From CBDDBX01 sp965225955 (GTDB lineage: Bacteria; Acidobacteriota; Aminicenantia; UBA2199), in the NCBI GenBank assembly GCA_965225955.1, contig CBDDBX010000044.1:1-64000 (forward strand): 64,000 nt of DNA, given 5' to 3'. Positions within the stretch are counted from its first letter, which is position 1; each line of letters begins with the position of its first letter. Positions 26,224 to 35,117 of this stretch are shown one piece after another. The translations under genes and the position numbers were made by a program. The notes under the pieces are model-generated. The model was not told the DNA's origin and searched no databases. It saw nothing but the letters and a program-made list of their open reading frames with translations.

Positions 26224-27988
26224 AATTTCCTCCCTTCATACTATTTAAAAAGTCTGATACTACAGATCTGCAGGCTTCCGCCATGTTCCTGTGTATCCTC
26301 AGATTATCATCTCTACTACTCAGAACCTCAATAAGTATTGGTTTATCACTACTCAAAGATTCTCTGTATATTTTACAAAACTCCTCATATGTTCCTGCCT
26401 TACTGTACTCAATACCAAACATTTCAGCTGCACCACTGAACTCCATTGAATGGGGAGCAGCACAGAAGCGGTCATAATCGGCACCACCAGTTGTATTAGC
26501 CGGAAGAAATGAGAATATCCCTCCACCACCGTTATTATTAACCACTATGGTAACTGGTTTATCCTTTATAAGTGCAAGAGAGTTCAGATCGTGCAGCATT
26601 GCCAGATCCCCTATAACAAGAGTCGTTCTGCCATCTCTTACTGAAGAAAAACCTGCAGCTGAGGCAACTACCCCATCTATACCGTTTAATCCGCGATTTG
26701 AAACAACAGTAATGTCTCTGCCTCTGTTAACACCATACATATCCATATCTCTCACAGGCATACTACTTGAAAGATATAGAGTATCGCCATTAGTTGCCAG
26801 TTCAGATACAGCTACTGCAACGCCTATATCATTAAGTTCCCCACTGATACCGGAACTCACCATACACTTTCTTACTCTCTTATCAAGTTCTATTAACACC
26901 CGGGTAAATTCGGGTCTCTTTTCAGATCTATCCACCATATCAGCAAACTTCTTTGTAAAAGATCCTGCAGGAGACTCTATTCTGTGAGTTACACTATGCA
27001 GAGGATCATTTCTCAGAGGATGCCCAAGTACCATTACATAGTGATCCGGCCTGGAGTGTTCAACATACTGCAGCCACCTTTTGGCAGTTATGCGACCACC
27101 GATCTGAATAACGAAATCTGCAGGATACTCTTCCATGAACTCTCTGTTCAGAAGAATATGGTCATAAGACTCTATAATATTTTCAGATTTCCCACTAAGT
27201 TTGAGACCTGAGGTAACATCGGCAAAAACAGGCCAGTTGAGCTTTTCTGCAAGTTTCTCAACAGCTCTCTGTTCTTCGGGACCTTTTAATTTCCCCACTC
27301 CGATAACCCCACGTCGTGCTTTCATGGCAGCTTCCGGCAAATCTTCAGGAATCACTGCCTCAATACATGGAGCAGAATATTCTGTATATACATTACTCCT
27401 GCTCAACCATCTTTCAGCACCCTTCATATAAGCAGTCAGATCTCCGGTTTTAGCAGCAGGGTCGAGAGGTTCCCTGAACATACAGTTTATATGAACCGGA
27501 CTTCCAACAGGTCTCTTTGACCTGAACACTGCATAGTCCACTGTTGTTAATACTACTTCCGGCTTTACCTCTTCAGTTGGAGAGGGAAGAGAGGTTTCCC
27601 ATGAGACGAAATCCCCGAATATTCCTTCCTGCTTCATAGTTTGAGGTGCTCCGGCATCTTTTGCTTCATAAGGCCTGTCTGCTGTGAGAACAATCATTGG
27701 GAGCTTCTTTTTGGAACACTCCGCTACTGCAGGCAGAAAGTTGGCCACAGCACTTCCTGAAGTACATATCAGAACTGGAGGCTTATTTGTTGCAGCTGTA
27801 GTTCCAAGAGCGTAAAAACCAAGGCCTCTTTCATCAAAATGTGATACAGCTACGGCTTTAGATGCTGCTGTTAAAGCAAGAGGTGTATTTCTTGACCCCG
27901 GTGCTATACAGAATACACCGGCTCCACATCTTATAAGCTCTTCTATTATAAGCTCAGCCCAGCAGTAATTTATATTTGAATAGTTCAT
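26213..27988 (-). CDS. menD: SEPHCHC synthase (ThDP-dependent)
   Basis: 591 residues. The N-terminal pyrimidine domain has CIAPGSRNTPLALTA and the catalytic-region HFDERGLGFYALG. The C-terminal thiamine-diphosphate domain contains GDLAMLHDLNSL and NNNGGGGIFSFLP. It condenses isochorismate with 2-oxoglutarate. It overlaps menF by 4 bp and menB by 11 bp. Confidence 0.95.
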   Translation of the reverse strand: MNYSNINYCWAELIIEELIRCGAGVFCIAPGSRNTPLALTAASKAVAVSHFDERGLGFYALGTTAATNKPPVLICTSGSAVANFLPAVAECSKKKLPMIVLTADRPYEAKDAGAPQTMKQEGIFGDFVSWETSLPSPTEEVKPEVVLTTVDYAVFRSKRPVGSPVHINCMFREPLDPAAKTGDLTAYMKGAERWLSRSNVYTEYSAPCIEAVIPEDLPEAAMKARRGVIGVGKLKGPEEQRAVEKLAEKLNWPVFADVTSGLKLSGKSENIIESYDHILLNREFMEEYPADFVIQIGGRITAKRWLQYVEHSRPDHYVMVLGHPLRNDPLHSVTHRIESPAGSFTKKFADMVDRSEKRPEFTRVLIELDKRVRKCMVSSGISGELNDIGVAVAVSELATNGDTLYLSSSMPVRDMDMYGVNRGRDITVVSNRGLNGIDGVVASAAGFSSVRDGRTTLVIGDLAMLHDLNSLALIKDKPVTIVVNNNGGGGIFSFLPANTTGGADYDRFCAAPHSMEFSGAAEMFGIEYSKAGTYEEFCKIYRESLSSDKPILIEVLSSRDDNLRIHRNMAEACRSVVSDFLNSMKGGNCDY

Positions 27989-29358
27989 ATTTCCTTATTA
28001 AGAATCTTCAGGAGATTTGAGAGTTTAAGGTTGCTCTCTTCCCATTCTGCTTCTGCTGAAGATCCTTCTACTACTCCAACACCACCATAGAGATGGATAT
28101 CTTTACCCAGAGCCATGAAAGATCTTATTCCTACAGCAAAATCTGAATCTTCAAATCCACGATAACCTACAGCACCGGCGTACCATCCACGTTCAAATCC
28201 TTCTATTCTTCCGATATCATCCAGAAATTCTGTTCCCGGATAACCTCCAACAGCAGGAGTAGGATGAAGAGCTCTAATAATCACCTCTTCAGAAAAATCT
28301 TCCCGGAGAGTTGCTCTGAGAGTCTTTTTCAGATGCTGCCCTTCAGTAAGTTTCAGAAGATTATTGTCAGCGGATACAGTAACATCTTCCCCTATAAACT
28401 CAAGTTTCTCTTTTACTGCTTTAACAACATAATCGTGCTCTCTGAGATCCTTATCCGAAGACATCAGACTGAATCCCAGCACACTGTCTTCATCAGGGTT
28501 ATCACCTCTGGAAACTGTCCCCGCAACAGCTTCACTTACTATATTATTACCGCTTCTCTTATAAAGCCGCTCCGGTGAAGAACCTGCAAAAACAGCTCCT
28601 TCAAAATCAAACAGAAAGTTATACCTTGAGTTTGGCAGATTCAGCAGTTCTCTTAGAATATAATACGGGTCGGGAGATTCTTTAAAGGTCAGGGTTCTTC
28701 TGGCTGCCAGAACAATTTTCTCATAATCTCCGAGTCTGATACTTCTCAGAGCTGACTCAATGCCTCTCTCCCACTCACTATATTCAGGTTCAGAAACAGT
28801 TTTGATTTTTTCAGGTACCGAAGCATGAAACTTCCCCATTCCCTCAAGTTGATCCAGCTCTTTGAGAATCGCCTCTTTTTTGCTGTTTTTATATATGTTA
28901 CAGGCAAGATACGCCCTTCCATCCCTTATTGAAATTTCGAAAACCGGTACAATATACCTTTTTGTACCAAAGTTCTGCCATTCAGGACTATTACGGTAAA
29001 CAGGAAAAGCTTCTCCACCGTAGAATTTCACATCTGAAGAGCTGTTTGCAAGAATCTCATCTATTCTTCTGTGAATATCTGTATGAGGTTCCCTGAAATC
29101 CACAGCTACCCCTATACCAGCTGTAATAAGATCTCTGTCTCTGTCTGTAAAAAACAGTTTTATACTATGGGATCGGCCTTTCAGCCATAAGAGAGGATCT
29201 GTATATGGGATTTCCTCTTCAATCCGGTAAACCCCTTCTCTGTTAAAACTACCTCTATCTATTGCATCTGCAACAGCTGACTTAAGAAGTTCAATACAAT
29301 CTGTCCACTCCCTGTTACAACTGCTGCCCGGAATGTTATCTGTCAATGTTCTCTCCAT
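27985..29358 (-). CDS. menF: Isochorismate synthase
   Basis: 457 residues with the chorismate-binding domain in the C-terminal half: KIVLAARRTLTF, FAGSSPERLYKR, AVAGTVSRG, LHPTPAVGGYPGTEFL and GWYAGAVGYRG. The pattern matches MenF/EntC/DhbC and not anthranilate synthase. It is the first men gene and channels chorismate into menaquinone. A TATAAT lies 14 nt before the ATG with no clear Shine-Dalgarno between them. A TTG at codon 5, preceded by GGAGAG, is an alternative start. Confidence 0.93.
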   Translation of the reverse strand: MERTLTDNIPGSSCNREWTDCIELLKSAVADAIDRGSFNREGVYRIEEEIPYTDPLLWLKGRSHSIKLFFTDRDRDLITAGIGVAVDFREPHTDIHRRIDEILANSSSDVKFYGGEAFPVYRNSPEWQNFGTKRYIVPVFEISIRDGRAYLACNIYKNSKKEAILKELDQLEGMGKFHASVPEKIKTVSEPEYSEWERGIESALRSIRLGDYEKIVLAARRTLTFKESPDPYYILRELLNLPNSRYNFLFDFEGAVFAGSSPERLYKRSGNNIVSEAVAGTVSRGDNPDEDSVLGFSLMSSDKDLREHDYVVKAVKEKLEFIGEDVTVSADNNLLKLTEGQHLKKTLRATLREDFSEEVIIRALHPTPAVGGYPGTEFLDDIGRIEGFERGWYAGAVGYRGFEDSDFAVGIRSFMALGKDIHLYGGVGVVEGSSAEAEWEESNLKLSNLLKILNKEI

Positions 29359-29372
29359 TTAGTTAAGGAGAT

Positions 29373-29378
29373 ATTATA
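29373..29378 (-). promoter_or_regulatory. -10 element upstream of menF
   Basis: Perfect TATAAT on the minus strand in the 55-bp gap before menF; the -35 region is poor. It may give the men genes their own transcript within the longer gene train. Confidence 0.35.
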
Positions 29379-29413
29379 ACACTTTGCAGTTTAAATTTTC
29401 AGTGGCAGGAGAC

Positions 29414-29650
29414 TTACTCTTCAGACTCCTCGTCTTCCATCTCAAATGAACTATGGGATACTGCATACCATATCTCAGCCCAGGACTCTGCCAGAGTCTC
29501 ATCTGAGATCACCTCTGCAGCAGTAACATCCAGAAACTCATCAAAGAGCTCATCCATGATTTCACCGATTTTTTCTCTGGCTTCATCAATGCTGTCACTA
29601 CACTCTCTTGTGAAAATATCGATAATTTTGTCTTTCATTTCATTACTCAT
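29414..29650 (-). CDS. Small acidic protein, unrecognised
   Basis: 78 residues, strongly acidic, with a tail ending EMEDEESEE. It is predicted all-helical and has no membrane segment. Good frame use and its position 25 bp after the HEAT-repeat gene suggest it is real and belongs to the same transcript. No family was recognised. Confidence 0.6.
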   Translation of the reverse strand: MSNEMKDKIIDIFTRECSDSIDEAREKIGEIMDELFDEFLDVTAAEVISDETLAESWAEIWYAVSHSSFEMEDEESEE

Positions 29651-29675
29651 GATCTACCTCTTCATTAATATAAGA

Positions 29676-30437
29676 CTATTTCGAAACCTCTTCACCAGAC
29701 AGTGCTCTTTCAGCCTCTTTCTTGACCCATAAGTTTCTGTCTTCAGTGAATTTTCTCAGATACTGCTCCGTCTGGCTTACAGGAAAAACACTCAGAGCCT
29801 TTATTGTAGATAATTTAACTTCAACATTTTTATCTTCTGAAAGTTTCTCACAGATATCAAAAAGATGTGAACTCTTTCTACGACCTAAAATTTCTGCTAC
29901 TGCTGATCTTACAAACCATACAACTGAACCTGAGAGCACAGCATGTACAAGAATATTCTCATTCAGGTTCTGCTCATCATCCATATTATCAAGAACAGCC
30001 GCTCTTACTCTGACATCTTCTGCTCCTAAAAGTCCCAGCAGAATACCTTCTCTGAAATCTTCAGGTGTCCTCATAAAATTCTTTATTCTGTCAATCAGAT
30101 ATCTTGAATAACCTTCCCCGGTTAATTCAATCAGCTCTGACTCAATAACAAGGCCTCTCTCTTCAGATACAGTGAGTCCTTTATTAACAATATCTCTTAC
30201 ACCATCTTCCTCTGAATTGATGAAAGAGGAGTAGAGATACTTATCACAGTAGTTCAATTCCACAAGTTTGGAAAGAGCTGCAGAAAGAAGCCCTGCTGCA
30301 ATATCTCTTCTTAAAAAATCCACAAGAAAACTGATTATCTCATCTCTCTCATACTCTTCTGAAGAGATTGCTTTTATGTACTCAATTTGCGCTTCAGTAT
30401 CCTGAAGCGCATCAAAATGTTCTTTTATATCTTTCAT
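29676..30437 (-). CDS. HEAT-repeat protein
   Basis: 253 residues. Repeating helix pairs such as GLLGAEDVRVRAAVLDNM, GSVVWFVRSAVAEILGR, DKNVEVKLSTIKALSVFP and DRNLWVKKEAERAL are typical HEAT/PBS-lyase-type repeats. It is probably a protein-binding scaffold. The start overlaps ribBA by 4 bp (ATGA), so it is translated with the riboflavin genes, but its partner is unknown. Confidence 0.8.
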   Translation of the reverse strand: MKDIKEHFDALQDTEAQIEYIKAISSEEYERDEIISFLVDFLRRDIAAGLLSAALSKLVELNYCDKYLYSSFINSEEDGVRDIVNKGLTVSEERGLVIESELIELTGEGYSRYLIDRIKNFMRTPEDFREGILLGLLGAEDVRVRAAVLDNMDDEQNLNENILVHAVLSGSVVWFVRSAVAEILGRRKSSHLFDICEKLSEDKNVEVKLSTIKALSVFPVSQTEQYLRKFTEDRNLWVKKEAERALSGEEVSK

Positions 30438-31648
30438 AGCTGTTTTAAATGATGTCCCATTCTGTCTTTTTTTGTCTGCATATAGTCGTGATTTTCACTG
30501 CAGTGTCCGACTTCAATTGAGACTCTTTCTGAAATTTCCAGACCATATCCTGACAAAGCTATATATTTTGCAGGATTATTGGTAAGTAATCTCAGTTTGC
30601 TTATTCCCAGATCCCTCAGCATCTGTGCTCCTATGCCATAATCTCTCTGATCTGCCTTGAAACCAAGTTCAAGATTGGCATCTACTGTATCGTAACCTTT
30701 TTCCTGAAGGCAGTAAGCTTTTATTTTATTGGCAATTCCGATTCCACGGCCTTCCTGATTTGTAAGGTAGAGTACAACTCCTCTGCCTTCTTCAGCTACC
30801 ATGGACATAGCCTTATGCAACTGGTTTCCGCAATCACACTTTAAAGATCCGAGAGTATCGCCGGTAATGCACTGGGAGTGTACACGCACCAGTGTTGGTT
30901 CGTCAGTAGCCACATCGCCATAAACCATTGCAATATGTGACTCTTTATTAATATCGTCTTCATAGACTTTGATTCTGAACTCTCCCCACTTTGTAGGAAG
31001 GTTTGCAGATGCGACTTCTCTTATAAGGTTCTCTTTTCTGACTCTGTACTTAATAATCTCTTCAACAGTAATTATCGGAATATCAAACTTCTCTGAATAC
31101 TCCACCAGATCCGGCATTCTTGCCATAGTGCCATCATCTTTCAGGATTTCACATATAACTCCTGACGGATACAGTCCGGCAATTCTTGAAAGATCAAGAG
31201 AAGCTTCTGTCTGACCTGCTCTCATCAGTACACCGCCATCTTTTGCTCTCAGAGGAAAAATATGGCCCGGTTTACCAAGATCTTCAGGTTTTGTATCAGG
31301 TGCAATCAGTTTCTCAATTGTTACAGCCCTGTCCTGAGCTGAGATCCCTGTAGTTGTATTTTCCACAGCATCTACAGAAACTGTAAAAGGAGTCTCATAA
31401 TTTGACGTATTATCATTCACCATAAGAGGTAGTTCAAGTTCTTCGCTTCTCTCTCCTGTAAGAGATACACAAATCAAACCTCTTCCGTGAGTTGCCATGA
31501 AATTAACTGCTTCCGGTGTTATCTTTTCGGAAGCAATCATCAGATCCCCTTCATTTTCTCTATCTTCATCATCAACAATGATTACCATTCTGCCTTTTCG
31601 CAGGTAATCTGCTGCAGTTTCAACACTAATTAATTTGTCTTTATACAT
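30434..31648 (-). CDS. ribBA: Bifunctional DHBP synthase / GTP cyclohydrolase II
   Basis: About 404 residues. The N-terminal RibB domain has DDEDRENEGDLMIA and THGRGLICV. The C-terminal RibA domain has the zinc motif CITGDTLGSLKCDCGNQL and NQEGRGIGIANKIKAY. It makes both precursors of lumazine. Of two possible ATGs, the one at 31648 has GAAGGG six bases upstream; the earlier one (31654) touches that site. Confidence 0.95.
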   Translation of the reverse strand: MYKDKLISVETAADYLRKGRMVIIVDDEDRENEGDLMIASEKITPEAVNFMATHGRGLICVSLTGERSEELELPLMVNDNTSNYETPFTVSVDAVENTTTGISAQDRAVTIEKLIAPDTKPEDLGKPGHIFPLRAKDGGVLMRAGQTEASLDLSRIAGLYPSGVICEILKDDGTMARMPDLVEYSEKFDIPIITVEEIIKYRVRKENLIREVASANLPTKWGEFRIKVYEDDINKESHIAMVYGDVATDEPTLVRVHSQCITGDTLGSLKCDCGNQLHKAMSMVAEEGRGVVLYLTNQEGRGIGIANKIKAYCLQEKGYDTVDANLELGFKADQRDYGIGAQMLRDLGISKLRLLTNNPAKYIALSGYGLEISERVSIEVGHCSENHDYMQTKKDRMGHHLKQL

Positions 31649-31670
31649 ATTCATCCCTTCTTACATCTCC

Positions 31671-32255
31671 CTATTTAAGGGTAAAATTATATAGATATTT
31701 CCCCACTAAATCAAGTTCAATATTAACCCGCTCCCCAGGCTTCAGAAGATGCAAATTTGTAGATTTCAGAGTGTGGGGAATAATATCAACTCTGAAAGAT
31801 GTTTCACTCTTTTCAGCAACAGTCAGGCTTACACCATTTATAGTAATGGAGCCCTTATGTATCAGAAACTTACGCCACTCTCTGTTCTGAAAGGTAAATC
31901 TCAAAGCTGTGCTGTCTCCTCCGGGAGTTATTGAACGAACCCTTGCTGTTCCATCCAGATGCCCGCTTACCAGATGCCCTCCAAGAAAATCGTTCATTCT
32001 CAATGCAGGCTCCAGATTCAGAACTGAACCTTTAACAAGATCATTAAAAGTAGCAATTCCCAAAGTCTCTTTACTGAGATTAAAAACATAACTACTACCC
32101 TTCATCTCAACAATTGTAAGGCAGGCTCCGTTTACAGCAACAGAATCTCCCAGTTTCAGTTCAGAAGGCAACTCTGCTTCAAGAGTAAGTATTGGTTCCC
32201 TCTTTTTCTCCAGCGCCACCAGCTTCCCTGTAGTTAATACTATTCCAGTAAACAT
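31671..32255 (-). CDS. ribE: Riboflavin synthase (alpha chain)
   Basis: 194 residues. The two tandem lumazine-binding barrels start with MFTGIV and HLVSGHLDG, with the matching motifs NGACLTIVE and NGVSLTVAE. It converts two lumazines to riboflavin. Its ATG shares one base with the ribD stop (TAATG), so the pair is translationally coupled. Confidence 0.95.
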   Translation of the reverse strand: MFTGIVLTTGKLVALEKKREPILTLEAELPSELKLGDSVAVNGACLTIVEMKGSSYVFNLSKETLGIATFNDLVKGSVLNLEPALRMNDFLGGHLVSGHLDGTARVRSITPGGDSTALRFTFQNREWRKFLIHKGSITINGVSLTVAEKSETSFRVDIIPHTLKSTNLHLLKPGERVNIELDLVGKYLYNFTLK

Positions 32256-33325
32256 TATCTGTATCCTCTGAAAATATATCCGCTTTCAAGAGAGGTTACA
32301 TCCCACTCCTTAAGCTCTTCTGCATATTTAATAAGAGTGCCTGACCTGTGAAGCTCAACCGCATCTTTCCCTCCAAGCAGTCTTGGAGAGGTAAACACAG
32401 CAACCTCATCATAAATACCTCTCTTTAAAAAGGAGTCAATAACAGAACCTCCTCCTTCCACCATCAGAGAAGCAACTCCAAGTTTATGCAGCTCCTTTAA
32501 TACACACTCTAAATTTAACCCTTCACTATCAGAATCAACAAAATAGTGATGGTTACACTTTTTCCCCGCAGACTCAGTTCCTTTTCTGCTGAATACAATT
32601 GAAGGAAACCTATCCTGCTCTTCAAAAAATCTGTAGTTCCCATCCAGTGAGTTCCCGGAATCCAGAACAATGCGCCACATACGCTTGTTCTTCCATAAAG
32701 GATCTCTCACAGTAAGTCTGGGATTATCTGTCTTAAGAGTTCTGCTTCCAACCAGTATAGCTGAATACTCTCCTCTCATGCTCCCGGAAATATCTCTCAG
32801 CTCTTCTGAGGTAATCCAGCCGGGGTTACCGGTTAAATCGGTGAGTTTTCCATCAACAGAAACTCCTGCTTTAAGCAGAACATAAGGTCTCTTCTTACTA
32901 ATCCATGTCATATAGTGTCTGTTCAGCTCCAGAGCTTCAGCTTCCAGACATCCGGTTTCCACTTTTATACCGGCATCTCTGAGCTTATCGATACCTTTAC
33001 CTGCCATAATCGGATTAGGATCCAGAGAAGCCACAACTACCCTTGAGATCTTTTTCTCAATTATCAGATCTGCACAGGGTGGAGTTTTTCCAAAATGGAT
33101 GCAGGGTTCAAGAGTTACATAAAGAGTAGCTTCCCCGCACTCTTTGTCAAGAAGAGCTGCTCTTTCAGCGTGAGCTTTTCCATAAGCTTCATGATAGCCG
33201 GTGGAGATGATTTCGCCATCTCTTACCACTACAGCTCCTACAAGAGGGTTTGGTTCTGTATATCCCCTTCCCTTCTCCGCAAGACTGATTGCGGTTTTCA
33301 TGAACTTAATATCAGCAGTATTCAT
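32255..33325 (-). CDS. ribD: Bifunctional riboflavin deaminase/reductase
   Basis: 356 residues. The N-terminal cytidine-deaminase-like domain binds zinc through GKAHAERAAL and LEPCIHFGKTPPC. The C-terminal reductase includes KAGVSVDGKLTD, NPRLTVRDP and LMVEGGGSVIDSFL. It carries out the second and third steps of riboflavin synthesis from the GTP branch. It sits 5 bp after ftsY. No FMN riboswitch was recognised upstream, and ribH is not in the window. Confidence 0.95.
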   Translation of the reverse strand: MNTADIKFMKTAISLAEKGRGYTEPNPLVGAVVVRDGEIISTGYHEAYGKAHAERAALLDKECGEATLYVTLEPCIHFGKTPPCADLIIEKKISRVVVASLDPNPIMAGKGIDKLRDAGIKVETGCLEAEALELNRHYMTWISKKRPYVLLKAGVSVDGKLTDLTGNPGWITSEELRDISGSMRGEYSAILVGSRTLKTDNPRLTVRDPLWKNKRMWRIVLDSGNSLDGNYRFFEEQDRFPSIVFSRKGTESAGKKCNHHYFVDSDSEGLNLECVLKELHKLGVASLMVEGGGSVIDSFLKRGIYDEVAVFTSPRLLGGKDAVELHRSGTLIKYAEELKEWDVTSLESGYIFRGYR

Positions 33326-33330
33326 TATAT

Positions 33331-34221
33331 CTATTCAAAAAGTGAATCCGTGAATTCTGATGGAGAAAACTCCAGAATATCATCAGCGGTTTCACCTACA
33401 CCAACAAATTTCACCGGAACCTCAAGTTCCCCTACAATATCAAGTACTGTACCGCCTTTTGCAGTACCATCCACTTTTGAGAGTACAAGACCGCTTAAGC
33501 CGGAGAACTCATTGAAAATTCTTGCCTGTTCCAGTGTATTTCTTCCCTGAGTTCCGTCTACAACAAGCAGCACTTCTGTAGGCTCTTCAGGATAGAATTT
33601 CTTTATGATTTTCACCATCTTTTCCAGTTCTCTCATAAGGTTATCACGAGTCTGAACTCTGCCGGCAGTATCAACAATCAGAAGATCAGCATCTCTGCTC
33701 TGGAATGATGAGAGACTATTAAAAACCACCGATCCCGGATCAGCACCTTTATCTCCACCAACGACCGGAATATCAAGTCTTTCACCCCAGAGAGAAAGCT
33801 GGGAACTACCTGCTGCACGAAAAGTATCAGCTGCAGCCATCATCACTTTACGCCCCTTTTTACGATAGTAGTTTGCAAGTTTAGCTGAAGTTGTTGTTTT
33901 ACCACTTCCGTTTATTCCCACCATCAGAATAATACTTTTATCATTCTTGAGTTTAACACCCATACGGCTCTCTTCAGGGGTAACCAGTTTCTCAATCTCA
34001 TCTTTAAGAATATTCAGAAAATCGTCTTTATCAAAACGGATTTTCATTCTTACGTCAACTGCTTTAAGAAGCTTTTCAACAGTTCCTGTGGATATATCTG
34101 AAAGAATAAGGAGTTCTTCAAGTTCTTCAATTATTTCGTCTTTATCCTTACCGCCACCGAAAACTCTTGTTATCTTATCTTTTAATGATGCTTTAAAAAG
34201 GCCTTTTAATTTCATGGACAA
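33331..34221 (-). CDS. ftsY: Signal recognition particle receptor GTPase
   Basis: 296 residues, NG domain only, without the long acidic N-terminal domain of E. coli FtsY. P-loop GINGSGKTTTSAKLA, DTAGR, VVDGTQGRN and LSKVDGTAKGG are the SRP-GTPase motifs. It docks ribosome-SRP complexes at the inner membrane. The TTG at 34221 has AGGTG at good spacing; an ATG two codons later is the alternative. Confidence 0.95.
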   Translation of the reverse strand: MSMKLKGLFKASLKDKITRVFGGGKDKDEIIEELEELLILSDISTGTVEKLLKAVDVRMKIRFDKDDFLNILKDEIEKLVTPEESRMGVKLKNDKSIILMVGINGSGKTTTSAKLANYYRKKGRKVMMAAADTFRAAGSSQLSLWGERLDIPVVGGDKGADPGSVVFNSLSSFQSRDADLLIVDTAGRVQTRDNLMRELEKMVKIIKKFYPEEPTEVLLVVDGTQGRNTLEQARIFNEFSGLSGLVLSKVDGTAKGGTVLDIVGELEVPVKFVGVGETADDILEFSPSEFTDSLFE

Positions 34222-34547
34222 ATTATATCACCTAAGATTCAACAGAGGCAAGTATTAACAGAATTGCAGATAGTGGAGGTGTTTTCTATGCATAAATCTG
34301 AAAAATTACACTGACAGGGCCTTTCGTTTGCGAAAAGTAACAGGCTGAAACAAAACGCCTCAAATCATCGCAGATTCATAATAACTCCACACTTCACCAC
34401 ACAACTGTGTATTTTTTACCCACACATTAAATTTCATACTTCTGCTCCAGAACTTCTCTTTTATTACAGAACATTGAAACAGAAAGGGTTTATAAAAAAA
34501 ACTCACTATGGCATGTAAAATGCTAATTAAGATAATAAGAGGTGCAT
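34222..34547. other. Divergent intergenic region upstream of ftsY and the pilus operon
   Basis: About 325 bp. It holds the sigma54-type promoter (34509-34524). There is also an 8-codon mini-ORF with a strong ribosome-binding site (GGAGG; ATG at 34288, stop at 34312-34314), followed by a small hairpin (CTTTCG-TTTG-CGAAA). The mini-ORF could be a leader peptide or chance. Confidence 0.45.
34509..34524 (+). promoter_or_regulatory. Sigma54-type (-24/-12) promoter of the pilus operon
   Basis: TGGCATG-N4-ATGCT, with GG (34510-34511) and GC (34522-34523) separated by exactly 10 bp, the invariant RpoN spacing. The predicted transcript start is near 34535, just before the ribosome-binding site of the first pilin gene. 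Type IV pilin genes are RpoN-dependent in several proteobacteria. No activator gene is seen in the window. Confidence 0.5.
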
Positions 34548-35117
34548 ATGAAGAAAAATAGAGGGTTCACAATAATCGAACTCCTGGTTGTTCTTGGGAT
34601 ACTGGGTACCATGGCAGCAATTGCTGCAAGTGTTGGTAACAGATGGACCAAAAGGTCATCATTTGACTCTTCAATCAACGAACTCCGGGAGAATATTTTT
34701 GAAGCCAAGATGAAGGCTGCCAGTGAAAACAGGTATATTAAATTCGAGTTTGAAGAAGACAGCAGTCTTGGATCAAAAGGCATAAAGTACACAGCATCAA
34801 TTCAGACCTACTTTGTTAATCCATGGGATGACGATACTGCGTGGAAAAAGATTCCCGGAATAACAGATGTAATTATGGTCAACAAATACGATATGGTAGG
34901 ACCAAGTGATTCATTACCTGAAGACTTCATCATAAGTCCAGGCAGTGAAGTTTATAAAGCTCCGATTGGAGTAACTTCATCTCCGGTATCAGTAGAATTT
35001 ACTCTGAAACTTTATGAAGATCTTGCTACCGAAGAGACAGCTTACGAGACTCTCTTCACACTACATCCATGGGGAGGTACAAAAATTGAAAGTAAAAAAC
35101 CTGACTATAAGAGATAA
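34548..35117 (+). CDS. FimT/GspH-like minor pilin
   Basis: 189 residues. The prepilin peptidase site is KKNRG|FTIIELLVVLGILGTMAA, with Glu at +5, followed by the hydrophobic stalk helix and a variable C-terminal head. First gene of the pilus-tip operon. The ATG at 34548 is preceded by AGAGGTG; a GTG two codons earlier is part of that site. Confidence 0.87.
   Translation: MKKNRGFTIIELLVVLGILGTMAAIAASVGNRWTKRSSFDSSINELRENIFEAKMKAASENRYIKFEFEEDSSLGSKGIKYTASIQTYFVNPWDDDTAWKKIPGITDVIMVNKYDMVGPSDSLPEDFIISPGSEVYKAPIGVTSSPVSVEFTLKLYEDLATEETAYETLFTLHPWGGTKIESKKPDYKR

Noticed and set aside
34288..34340. Eight-codon ORF plus hairpin upstream of the pilus genes as an attenuator or riboswitch
   Set aside because: The peptide has no run of regulatory codons and the fold matches no riboswitch I know; the sigma54-type promoter lies downstream of it.
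30434..34547. FMN riboswitch for the rib genes
   Set aside because: No conserved RFN-element core was recognised before ftsY, ribD or ribBA.
35014..35085. Earlier ATG for the PilV-like gene
   Set aside because: It would give an overlong leader before the prepilin cleavage site, while the TTG at 35086 has a near-perfect ribosome-binding site.
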